In this document: positions 6,867 through 13,991 of the stretch, in pieces
Numbering within the stretch: position 1 is the stretch's first letter
Layout: each line of letters opens with the position of its first letter
NCBI GenBank assembly: GCA_023146365.1
Contig: JAGLCE010000060.1
Location: 1-14,140 of the forward strand
Length of the DNA: 14,140 bases
Direction: 5' to 3'
DNA from: Endozoicomonadaceae bacterium
GTDB lineage: Bacteria; Pseudomonadota; Gammaproteobacteria; Pseudomonadales; Endozoicomonadaceae
Made by a program: the position numbers and the translations under genes
Notes under the pieces: model-generated
What the model was told of the DNA's origin: nothing
The model's input: only the letters and a program-made list of their open reading frames with translations
Databases searched by the model: none

Positions 6867-8669
6867 ATGCCTGACTATAAAGCCCCCCTTCGCGATATCC
6901 GCTTTGTTCGCGACGAATTACTAAACTATCCAGAGCACTATGCCACCCTACCTGATACGGAAGACGCTACGCCGGATATGGTCAACGCCATTCTGGATGA
7001 AGGTGCGAAATTCTGTGAACAAGTGCTGTCGCCACTGAATCAGTCGGGGGACCGTGAAGGGTGTGTCTGGTCTGAAAATAATGTTAAAACGCCTTCGGGT
7101 TTCAAGGAAGCCTATCAACAGTTTGTAGAAGGTGGTTGGCCGTCACTGGCTCATAGTCCAGATCATGGTGGTCAGGGTCTACCGGAATCACTGAATCTGG
7201 TCATTAATGAGATGGTGGGTGAAGCCAATTGGTCTTGGGGTATGTATCCCGGCCTGAGCCACGGAGCCATGAATACTCTGAGCGAACACGGTACGCCAGA
7301 GCAGCAGGAAACGTATCTTGTGAAACTGGTCTCTGGCGAATGGACCGGCACCATGTGTCTGACCGAGTCTCATTGCGGTACTGATCTGGGGATGCTGAGA
7401 ACCAAGGCAGAGCCTAATGAGGATGACTCCTACCGTATTTCTGGCACCAAGATTTTTATTTCTGCCGGTGAGCACGATATGGCGGATAACATTATCCATA
7501 TCGTTCTGGCTCGCCTGCCTGATGCCCCCGAAGGCACCAAGGGTATATCTCTGTTTATCGTGCCAAAATTCTTGCCAAAGAGTGATGGTAGCGTGGGTGA
7601 GCATAATGCCGTCAGTTGTGGGTCTATCGAGCACAAGATGGGTATCCATGGTAACTCTACCTGCGTGATGAATTTTGACAGTGCTACGGGCTTTCTGATT
7701 GGTCTGCCGAATAAAGGCCTGAACTGCATGTTCACTTTTATGAATACCGCACGTCTTGGAACCGGCCTGCAAGGCTTGGCGCATGCTGAGATTGCTTATC
7801 AAGGTGCTTTGCGTTATGCCCGTGAACGTCTACAGATGCGCGCTCTCACTGGCCCAAAGAATCCAGATGGCCCGGCTGATCCGATCATTGTTCATCCTGA
7901 TGTTCGCCGTATGCTTCTGACCATTAAGGCTTTTACCGAAGGTAATCGCGCCATGCTGTATTACACGGCGCGTTTGGCTGATCTGCAGAAACGGAGTGAT
8001 GATGAGGAGATCCAAAAAGCGTCAGACCAGATGTTGGGCTTCCTAACACCGATTATCAAAGCGTTCATCACTGAAACCGGTTTTGAGGCAGCGAACCTGG
8101 GTGTCCAGTGCTACGGCGGTCACGGGTTTATCAGTGAATGGGGCATGGAACAAAATGTACGTGACTGCCGTATTGCCTTGCTCTATGAAGGCACTACCGG
8201 TATTCAGGCGCTGGATTTACTGGGGCGCAAGATCCTGATGACTCAGGGTGAATCACTGAAGAGTTTCACCAAGGTCGTGCATAAATTCTGCCAGGCAAAC
8301 GCAGATAATGATGACCTAGAAGAGTTCATCGAACCGTTGACTGATCTGAACAAAGAGTGGGGCAATTTGACCATGAAAGTGGGCATGGCAGCTATGCAAA
8401 ATCGGGATGAAGTCGGCGCTGCAGCGGTGGATTTCTTGATGTATTCAGGTTATGTCTGTTTGGCCTACTTCTGGGCCGATATGGCGCGGGTCGCGACAGA
8501 GACGCTGGCAGAAGGCACGAGTGAGGCAGGCTTCTATCAAGCCAAGATACAAACTGCACGGTTCTACTTTCAGCGCATCCTACCACGGACGATGACACAC
8601 AAGGCCTGTGTTGAGTCTGGCGCTGATAACCTGATGGCGATGGATGAAATCAACTTCGGTGAAGTTTGA
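6867..8669 (+). CDS. Acyl-CoA dehydrogenase, ~600-residue FadE1/FadE2 type
   Basis: FAD-dependent acyl-CoA dehydrogenase for the first step of fatty-acid beta-oxidation, passing electrons to electron-transfer flavoprotein. It is 600 residues, the long form found in Pseudomonas and relatives. Domains in order: short N-terminal domain (YKAPLRDIRFV, ~1-35); alpha-helical N domain (~40-155); beta domain with CLTESHCGTDLG (from 164) and GTKIFISAGEHD; C-terminal helical domain with YGGHGF and the catalytic base E441 in LYEGTTGIQALD; and an extra C-terminal domain (~465-600) ending in the RFYFQRILPR region. The ATG has GAGG at 6855-6858, eight bases upstream. Its own leader carries a PsrA-like operator. 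The next gene is a diverged paralogue, roughly half identical by eye. Chain-length preference cannot be read from the sequence. Confidence 0.93.
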   Translation: MPDYKAPLRDIRFVRDELLNYPEHYATLPDTEDATPDMVNAILDEGAKFCEQVLSPLNQSGDREGCVWSENNVKTPSGFKEAYQQFVEGGWPSLAHSPDHGGQGLPESLNLVINEMVGEANWSWGMYPGLSHGAMNTLSEHGTPEQQETYLVKLVSGEWTGTMCLTESHCGTDLGMLRTKAEPNEDDSYRISGTKIFISAGEHDMADNIIHIVLARLPDAPEGTKGISLFIVPKFLPKSDGSVGEHNAVSCGSIEHKMGIHGNSTCVMNFDSATGFLIGLPNKGLNCMFTFMNTARLGTGLQGLAHAEIAYQGALRYARERLQMRALTGPKNPDGPADPIIVHPDVRRMLLTIKAFTEGNRAMLYYTARLADLQKRSDDEEIQKASDQMLGFLTPIIKAFITETGFEAANLGVQCYGGHGFISEWGMEQNVRDCRIALLYEGTTGIQALDLLGRKILMTQGESLKSFTKVVHKFCQANADNDDLEEFIEPLTDLNKEWGNLTMKVGMAAMQNRDEVGAAAVDFLMYSGYVCLAYFWADMARVATETLAEGTSEAGFYQAKIQTARFYFQRILPRTMTHKACVESGADNLMAMDEINFGEV

Positions 8670-8697
8670 TTCGTTGATCTGAATCATTAGCTCATAA

Positions 8698-8727
8698 GAG
8701 GGCTCCTGCGAGCAGGGGCTTTTGTTG
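8698..8727 (+). terminator. Rho-independent terminator after first acyl-CoA dehydrogenase gene
   Basis: GCTCCT-GCGAGC-AGGGGC (8702-8719) forms a six-pair stem, one of them U-G, followed by TTTTGTTGT. It lies about 30 bases after the stop codon, suggesting that the two dehydrogenase genes are separate transcription units, consistent with the second having its own promoter. Confidence 0.7.
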
Positions 8728-8739
8728 TCAGGGGCTTTT
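8713..8739 (+). repeat. Duplicated terminator 3' arm, CAGGGGCTTTT twice
   Basis: CAGGGGCTTTT occurs at 8713-8723 and again at 8729-8739, a 16-base period. The second copy could pair with the same GCTCCT 5' arm in a larger-loop hairpin also followed by T residues, giving a possible back-up terminator. It may equally be a local slippage duplication. Confidence 0.65.
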
Positions 8740-8746
8740 AATCAAA

Positions 8747-8771
8747 CATCACAAAGATTCACAGTGTGATG
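8747..8771. repeat. Inverted repeat CATCACA-N11-TGTGATG
   Basis: Perfect seven-base arms separated by 11 bases, in the gap between the two dehydrogenase genes and ending at the first base of the shared 11-base motif. The arms are in the opposite order to a CRP site (TGTGA-N6-TCACA), so it is not called as one. It may be a protein site or an RNA hairpin. Confidence 0.45.
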
Positions 8772-8781
8772 CAATCTAAGT
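8771..8781 (+). promoter_or_regulatory. Shared 11-base leader motif, copy 2 (GCAATCTAAGT)
   Basis: Exact match to 6692-6702, in the same orientation and again upstream of a PsrA-like palindrome. No transcription factor was recognised for it. Confidence 0.4.
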
Positions 8782-8828
8782 ATGACCAACCACAGGGTGC
8801 TGGTTTGTCGAAGCTCTGCTGTGACAGC

Positions 8829-8846
8829 TTCAAACGGCCGTTTGAA
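8829..8846 (+). promoter_or_regulatory. PsrA-like operator, perfect 18-base palindrome
   Basis: TTCAAACGGCCGTTTGAA is a perfect palindrome with core CAAAC-N4-GTTTG, fitting the PsrA consensus at every position. It overlaps the -35 hexamer of a good promoter for the second acyl-CoA dehydrogenase gene, the expected position for a fatty-acid-relieved repressor. The regulator gene itself is not in the window. Confidence 0.78.
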
Positions 8847-8869
8847 CAAGACCCGGATGGGAGTATGAT
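8842..8869 (+). promoter_or_regulatory. Sigma-70-type promoter of second acyl-CoA dehydrogenase gene
   Basis: TTGAAC (8842-8847), 16 bases, TATGAT (8864-8869): four of six and five of six matches to the consensus. Transcription would start near 8876, giving a leader of about 78 bases. The -35 box is inside the PsrA-like palindrome. The -10 box lies in an imperfect palindrome (8863-8880, GTATGATACGCATCGTAC, 14 of 18 symmetric). Confidence 0.6.
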
Positions 8870-8953
8870 ACGCATCGTACAAGGATAAACTGAAAGAATA
8901 ATAGGCATCTGCACTGCGGGTGTAAAACACGACCAAAGTGTTGAGGTTGATCT

Positions 8954-10747
8954 ATGGCGGAATACAAGGCTCCGTTACGTGACATGCGTTTTGTGTTGAA
9001 CGAAGTATTCAAAGCAAGTGAACTCTGGGCTTCCATGCCGAGATTGGCAGACGTTGTTGATGCAGAAACGGCAGACGCCATTCTGGAAGAGGGGGCTAAG
9101 CTGACGGCCCGTGAACTGGCACCACTCAACCGCTCTGGCGATGAAGAAGGTGCTCACTGGGACAATGGCGACGTTACGACACCAGCAGGGTTTAAAAAAG
9201 CGTTTGCCACTTATGCTGAAGGGGGCTGGGTGGGTCTGTCCGGCAATCCGAAATATGGTGGTCTCGGCATGCCGAAAATGCTCAGTGCTCAATTTGAAGA
9301 GATGATGTACAGCGCCAACAACTCTTTCACGCTGTATCCCACCCTGACTACAGGTGCCTGTATGGCACTGAATGCCCATGCGTCCCAGGAGATCTGTGAA
9401 ACGTATCTGCCAAATATGTATGCCGGTGTTTGGTCTGGTTCCATGTGTCTGACTGAGTCGCATTCTGGTACAGACCTTGGCCTTATCCACACAAAAGCAG
9501 AGCCGCAGAATGATGGCAGTTACCGCGTTACCGGCACGAAAATCTTTATTACCGCTGGTGAGCATGATCTTACTGAAAATATCATTCATCTAGTGTTGGC
9601 CAAGTTGCCGAACGCACCGAAAGGCCCTCGTGGTATCTCCCTGTTTCTGGTGCCCAAGCGCTTGGTGAATGAAGATGGCAGCCTTGGCGAGAGTAACGAC
9701 GTTAGCTGTGGTTCCATTGAACATAAGATGGGAATCAGGGCATCGGCCACCTGTGTCATGAACTTTGATCATGCTCTGGGTTATCTAATTGGTGAAGTGA
9801 ACAAAGGCTTAACCGCCATGTTCACCATGATGAACTACGAGCGTCTCTCCATTGGTATTCAGGGGCTGGGTTGCTCTGAAATGAGCTATCAGAATGCGCT
9901 TGAGTATGCAAAGGAGCGTACCCAAGGACGTGCCGCCACCGGCGCTACACAGCCTGACAAAGCCGCTGATCCGATTCTTGAGCATCCGGATATCCGACGT
10001 ATGCTGCTCAATATCAAGGCGACAACTGAGGCTGGTCGGGCGTTTTCAACGTATGTGGCCAAGCAACTGGATCTGGCAAAATTCAGTGATAATGCAGATG
10101 AAAAAGCCAGTGCAGATGCGCTGTCTGCTCTTCTGACCCCGCTTGCCAAGGCATTCTTCACAGATGTTGGCTTGGAAAACTGCATTCAAGGACAGCAGAT
10201 TTTCGGAGGTCATGGCTACATCTGTGAATCGGGACAGGAACAGTTGGTTCGTGACGTTCGTATTGCCCAGATCTATGAAGGAACCAACGGTATCCAGGCA
10301 CTGGATCTCTTGGGACGGAAGACGGTTGCCAATGGTGGCAAGTTTTTCACAGCTTTTGCTCGTGAGGTGAAGGGCTTCGTAGAGTCCAACAATACCAAAA
10401 CAATGGCTGAATTTGTTACGCCACTGTCTAAAGCGTTGGGAAATCTGGAGAGGGTAACGTTTTGGGTAATCAACAAAGCAGCTAACCATCCGAATGAAAT
10501 AGGTGCTGCGTCGGTTGAATACCTTCATGTCTTCGGATATACCGCATATGCCTATATGTTTGCGTTGATGGCGAAAACTGCCCAGGATCAACTGACGGCA
10601 GGTACCGAGGAAGAGTCTTTCTATCTCGGCAAGTTGTCCACAGCCCGTTATTTCTATAAGCGTCTGCTGCCACGCATTCATAGCTTAACGGAAATCGTGA
10701 TATCTGGCGCTGACCCCCTCTTTGAGTTGAGTAATGATCAATTCTAA
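8954..10747 (+). CDS. Acyl-CoA dehydrogenase, ~600-residue FadE1/FadE2 type, second paralogue
   Basis: Second FAD-dependent acyl-CoA dehydrogenase of beta-oxidation, 597 residues, with the same domain order as its upstream neighbour. It has the N-terminal YKAPLRDMRFV, the beta-domain CLTESHSGTDLG (from 165) and GTKIFITAGEHD. The C-terminal helical domain has FGGHGY and catalytic E442 in IYEGTNGIQALDLLGRK, and the extra C-terminal domain ends in the RYFYKRLLPR region. The ATG has GAGG at 8943-8946, seven bases upstream. The two genes probably arose by tandem duplication long ago. Differences are frequent in the N-terminal third and in the C-terminal domain, so different chain-length preferences are plausible but unproven. 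Own promoter and operator lie upstream, and a terminator precedes them. Confidence 0.93.
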   Translation: MAEYKAPLRDMRFVLNEVFKASELWASMPRLADVVDAETADAILEEGAKLTARELAPLNRSGDEEGAHWDNGDVTTPAGFKKAFATYAEGGWVGLSGNPKYGGLGMPKMLSAQFEEMMYSANNSFTLYPTLTTGACMALNAHASQEICETYLPNMYAGVWSGSMCLTESHSGTDLGLIHTKAEPQNDGSYRVTGTKIFITAGEHDLTENIIHLVLAKLPNAPKGPRGISLFLVPKRLVNEDGSLGESNDVSCGSIEHKMGIRASATCVMNFDHALGYLIGEVNKGLTAMFTMMNYERLSIGIQGLGCSEMSYQNALEYAKERTQGRAATGATQPDKAADPILEHPDIRRMLLNIKATTEAGRAFSTYVAKQLDLAKFSDNADEKASADALSALLTPLAKAFFTDVGLENCIQGQQIFGGHGYICESGQEQLVRDVRIAQIYEGTNGIQALDLLGRKTVANGGKFFTAFAREVKGFVESNNTKTMAEFVTPLSKALGNLERVTFWVINKAANHPNEIGAASVEYLHVFGYTAYAYMFALMAKTAQDQLTAGTEEESFYLGKLSTARYFYKRLLPRIHSLTEIVISGADPLFELSNDQF

Positions 10748-10987
10748 ACCGAGATCAACGGGAAAAAGAGAGCGGCGTCAAGATCAGGACACAGGATAGA
10801 CCACTCTTGGAAGGCCGGCTATGCTGCTGAGGCAGGGTTGTTAATCAATCGATTTTGATTCCCAGGAGTTCCTCTATTACGTTACTGAATTCGAACGTTT
10901 GACGATCGAGTTGATCAAGGCCGTGCGTTTTTTGTATCTGCTGCTTATAAAAAAGAAACAATAAACATCCAAAACAAGCTGATAAAT
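10748..10987. other. Convergent intergenic region, no gene; small inverted repeat
   Basis: The gap lies between two convergent genes. It holds AATCAA-N6-TTGATT (10843-10860), a short inverted repeat without a T run. A TTTTTT stretch near 10928-10933 has no G+C-rich stem before it. No convincing terminator for either neighbour and no coding potential were seen. Confidence 0.5.
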
Positions 10988-13795
10988 TCAGTCGTCTAAC
11001 GTCTTTTTAAGTGCTTCACAGGTTAGCTGGAATACAGTGTCCAAATGTTTTAATACAGCTCGAGCTTCAGTAATATTCTTCTTGTGGCCAAGCTCTTCTA
11101 GTTGTTTGGCCAATGTAGCTAAGCGGTCTGCACCCATATTTTGACTACTGGATTTTAAAGTATGACCTGCCCGAATGAAGACATTGATATCCATATTGCG
11201 TGAAGATTCCATTAGGTCCTGTATCAGATTGGCAGAGTCCTCAATATAGTTGTCGACCAATGTCTCAAACTCGTCTTCCATCACTATGCGAAGCTGTTCA
11301 AGAGTGGTGATGTTCAGCAATAAATCCTGTTCATCAATGGTTATATTCTCTACCGGAGGGTGCTGCTTTTTATTCGTAGATTTAAGCCATTTGATCAGCA
11401 TACTTTTCAGTGTATCGATTTTAATAGGTTTGCTTAGATAGTCGTCCATGCCGGAGGCTAGACATGCCTCTCGATCACCGTCAATGGCGTTAGCTGTCAT
11501 GGCGATAATTACGGTGTGAGCGTGAGTGTGAGTGTCTTGCTCTTTTTGTCGAATCGATCCAGTGGCTTCATAGCCACTCATTTCCGGCATCTGACAATCC
11601 ATCAGGATTAGATCGTAGTAGTTTTTCTCCCAAGCCTCAACGCCAAGCTTGCCATTGTTTGCGACAGTAGCAGTAAGTCCGATTTTCTTTAACATGGCCA
11701 AGGCGACTTTCTGATTGACTATATTATCTTCAACTAGCAGTAGTGAAATATTGGGACCAAATATATTTTCTGTATTTTCTGTATTTTCGCTGTCATTGGC
11801 CAGTAGCTGCCGCTGAATGGGACATTCTTCTTTTGAGAGACCCATTGCTTGCTTGGTTAACTTCAGTAAGTTAGCCTGTCTATAGGGTTTCGTGAGGGAT
11901 CCCAATAGAAAAGCATCGCGACACTTTTGCTCAGACATATATCCAGAGGATGTTAGCATGATGCGACGTACTGAGCGTATCTGGCTATCAGCCTCGATTG
12001 CTTTAGACAGTGTAACACCATCTATGTCCGGCATATTCATATCCAGATAAACAATATCGAATGGGCGTCCGTCAACAACAGCGTCGCGAATCTTCTGAAT
12101 GGTATGCTCGCCTCTTTCGGATTCAGCGTGGTCGACGCCCCAAGCCGAAAGGTAGTATTTGAGAATATTCCGATTGGTCCTGTTATCGTCCACGATCAGT
12201 GCATAGGTGCCGGCAAGTTCACTATTTTCTATAGTAATGGCCGTATGTTGTTGTTTGGATATTTCGAAATCGACTTCAAAAAAGAAGCAGGAGCCATGGC
12301 CTAGCTCACTGGTGATCTGAAGCTCGCTGCTCATTAGATCTACGAGCTGCCTTGATATAGTGAGCCCCAACCCCGTCCCTCCGAACTTGCGCGTAGTCGA
12401 ACCATCAGCCTGAGTGAAGGGTGTAAACAGCGTGGGAATAACATCTGGTTCAATGCCGATACCTGTATCATGGATTTCAAAACGAACTCTGGCGATTTTT
12501 TCATCGTTGCCGATGAGTAGAGTGCGGATAAGAACCTCTCCTTCGCTCGTAAACTTCACCGCATTACCTAGTAAATTCATCAATACTTGGCGTAGTCTGA
12601 CTGGGTCGCCCTTGATCGATAGGGGTAGTTTCACATCTATGTAACAAGCCAATTCAATGAATTTTTCACGGGCCTTACTGGCTAGCAGTGTCGCGATATC
12701 TTCAACTAATACACAGATATTTATGTCAATCTGCTCCAGTTCCAGCTTGCCGGCTTCAATCTTTGAGAAATCAAGGATATCGTTGATAATGCTCAGCAGG
12801 GCGTCGGCAGAGCCGTAAGCAGTTTCCAGATAATCGAGCTGATTATCATCCAGATTAGTCGATCGCATCATGTCAAGCATACCGAGTACCCCGTTCATCG
12901 GGGTACGAATTTCGTGACTCATGTTCGCCAAAAAGGCACTTTTGGCCTTTGCGGAATAAAGTGCGTCCTCTTTGGCTTCTGTCGCCTCCTTGATGGCGCG
13001 CTTCAAGCTTTTATTAGCGAGATTCAGTGCAGTGGTGCGCAATTCAACCGTCTTTTCAAGCTCCTCTCGATGGACACTCAACTGTTCATCCCGTTTATGG
13101 ATTTGTTCAATCATTCCATTGAAACGCTCATAAAGCTGACCTATCTCATCATCACTCTGTTTTTCCAGAGTGCTGATATGCGTCTGGCCGCTGGCTACTT
13201 TTGTCATGGTGTCGGCCAGTAAAACGATAGGTCCTGAAATGACTTTTTGAAGTCGATGAGCCATCAGATAGGAAAAGATGATGGTCAGAATCGTTATAAT
13301 TAATGCAGCAAGGATGTTCAGTATCACCTGCTGTTTCAAAATGGCTAGATCAGCACGGATAATGACAGAGCCAATGACCTTCTGGTCATAATAAATCGGA
13401 GCAACCACATCTACCCAGTCGTATTGGATATCGACGAAAGCGGTTCTATGAAGAAAGGCGGGGATAGCTGCTTGTGCATTATTACCGTCCCTGAAGTAAC
13501 CGGCCAAGCTGACACCATTCTTGTTGATAATGTGAGCTTCTTTGACCGGCTCTATACCATAAAGTGATTCGATCAGTTGCTTGGAGATAGTCGCATTTTC
13601 AGTATAAACGGCCGTGCTACTATTACTACTAATGACCTTAACTAGATCCTGAACATGTTCGGTCATATCATCCCGCGATGTAAAATAATCACTGACGCTG
13701 TAGATGAGCAGAGCGATCAACAGGCAGATCTCTACAGTTGTCATTATTGCGTAACGTAACTTACGCTCTATGGACGTCTTTCGGAGTGTAGGCAT
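10988..13795 (-). CDS. Hybrid sensor histidine kinase (HAMP-HisKA-HATPase-REC-REC-HPt)
   Basis: Inner-membrane hybrid kinase of 935 residues with a complete internal phosphorelay. Transmembrane segments are at about 18-37 and 156-178, flanking a ~118-residue periplasmic sensor that resembles CHASE8 (SSNSSTAVYTENATISKQLI). A HAMP domain (~180-233) and coiled coil (~234-288) follow. HisKA has H294 in NMSHEIRTPMNG. HATPase has N411 in NLLGNAVKFT, DTGIGI (443-448) and FGGTGLGL (471-478). REC1 carries D536/D537, phospho-acceptor D585, T615 and K636; REC2 carries E689/D690, D733, T767 and K789. HPt has H878 in AGHTLKSSS. All key residues are present. Two receivers distinguish it from classic GacS/BarA, which has one. 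The relay should exit from H878 to a response regulator not in this window. Shine-Dalgarno is weak (GAAAG, about 6 bases before ATG). The gene looks more AT-rich than the bio operon. Confidence 0.92.
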   Translation of the reverse strand: MPTLRKTSIERKLRYAIMTTVEICLLIALLIYSVSDYFTSRDDMTEHVQDLVKVISSNSSTAVYTENATISKQLIESLYGIEPVKEAHIINKNGVSLAGYFRDGNNAQAAIPAFLHRTAFVDIQYDWVDVVAPIYYDQKVIGSVIIRADLAILKQQVILNILAALIITILTIIFSYLMAHRLQKVISGPIVLLADTMTKVASGQTHISTLEKQSDDEIGQLYERFNGMIEQIHKRDEQLSVHREELEKTVELRTTALNLANKSLKRAIKEATEAKEDALYSAKAKSAFLANMSHEIRTPMNGVLGMLDMMRSTNLDDNQLDYLETAYGSADALLSIINDILDFSKIEAGKLELEQIDINICVLVEDIATLLASKAREKFIELACYIDVKLPLSIKGDPVRLRQVLMNLLGNAVKFTSEGEVLIRTLLIGNDEKIARVRFEIHDTGIGIEPDVIPTLFTPFTQADGSTTRKFGGTGLGLTISRQLVDLMSSELQITSELGHGSCFFFEVDFEISKQQHTAITIENSELAGTYALIVDDNRTNRNILKYYLSAWGVDHAESERGEHTIQKIRDAVVDGRPFDIVYLDMNMPDIDGVTLSKAIEADSQIRSVRRIMLTSSGYMSEQKCRDAFLLGSLTKPYRQANLLKLTKQAMGLSKEECPIQRQLLANDSENTENTENIFGPNISLLLVEDNIVNQKVALAMLKKIGLTATVANNGKLGVEAWEKNYYDLILMDCQMPEMSGYEATGSIRQKEQDTHTHAHTVIIAMTANAIDGDREACLASGMDDYLSKPIKIDTLKSMLIKWLKSTNKKQHPPVENITIDEQDLLLNITTLEQLRIVMEDEFETLVDNYIEDSANLIQDLMESSRNMDINVFIRAGHTLKSSSQNMGADRLATLAKQLEELGHKKNITEARAVLKHLDTVFQLTCEALKKTLDD
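11516..11533. repeat. In-frame 6-bp tandem repeat coding for Thr-His in REC2
   Basis: GTGAGC-GTGAGT-GTGAGT on the plus strand, in frame within the kinase. On the coding strand, with flanking bases, it gives THTHAHT (residues 755-761) in the loop just before the beta-4 strand VIIAMTANA of the second receiver. It is a potential slippage site that would add or remove two residues without a frameshift. Confidence 0.7.
11766..11783. repeat. In-frame 9-bp tandem repeat in the REC1-REC2 linker
   Basis: TTTTCTGTA occurs twice in a row and is followed by a partial TTTTC. On the coding strand it yields ENTENTEN (about residues 670-677) in the flexible linker between the two receiver domains. Being a multiple of three, length change would not disrupt the frame. 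Confidence 0.7.
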
Positions 13796-13991
13796 ATTGT
13801 TCTTTCGTTATTGAGTGATCTTCACTAACCAAGCGTTAATCACGGCAAATCCTTGCTTGATAGTAGACAGGTTTTCGATAATTACATTGAGCAATAATAG
13901 ACTGTCTTGCCAGTGAACGCTTCCATAGTATGACAATATCATCAATGTTGTGGTATTTGTTACTGTCTCCTTGAGCTTTGTCGTAAAACAC
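13796..13991. other. Upstream region of the sensor kinase gene
   Basis: AT-rich stretch before the kinase start. A 74-codon minus-strand open frame (13836-14060) crosses it, but has no recognisable domain and no clear ribosome-binding site; it is not called as a gene. Another minus-strand frame ends at a TAA 14 bases before the kinase ATG, also without recognisable similarity. The kinase promoter must lie here or further upstream; no convincing -35/-10 pair was found. Confidence 0.4.

Noticed and set aside
7188..7802. 204-codon open frame antisense to the first acyl-CoA dehydrogenase
   Set aside because: It is antisense to a well-conserved gene, has no domain and no ribosome site; it is a by-product of codon bias. 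The same holds for 8975-9589 and 10046-10681 opposite the second paralogue.
8747..8771. CRP site
   Set aside because: The arms CATCACA and TGTGATG are in the reverse order and spacing compared with TGTGA-N6-TCACA.
8810..8831. GAAGCT-N10-AGCTTC hairpin overlapping the PsrA-like operator
   Set aside because: Perfect six-base arms, but upstream of the predicted transcription start, so not in the RNA; likely coincidental.
10843..10860. Terminator for the second dehydrogenase gene
   Set aside because: AATCAA-N6-TTGATT is AT-only in the stem and lacks a following T run.
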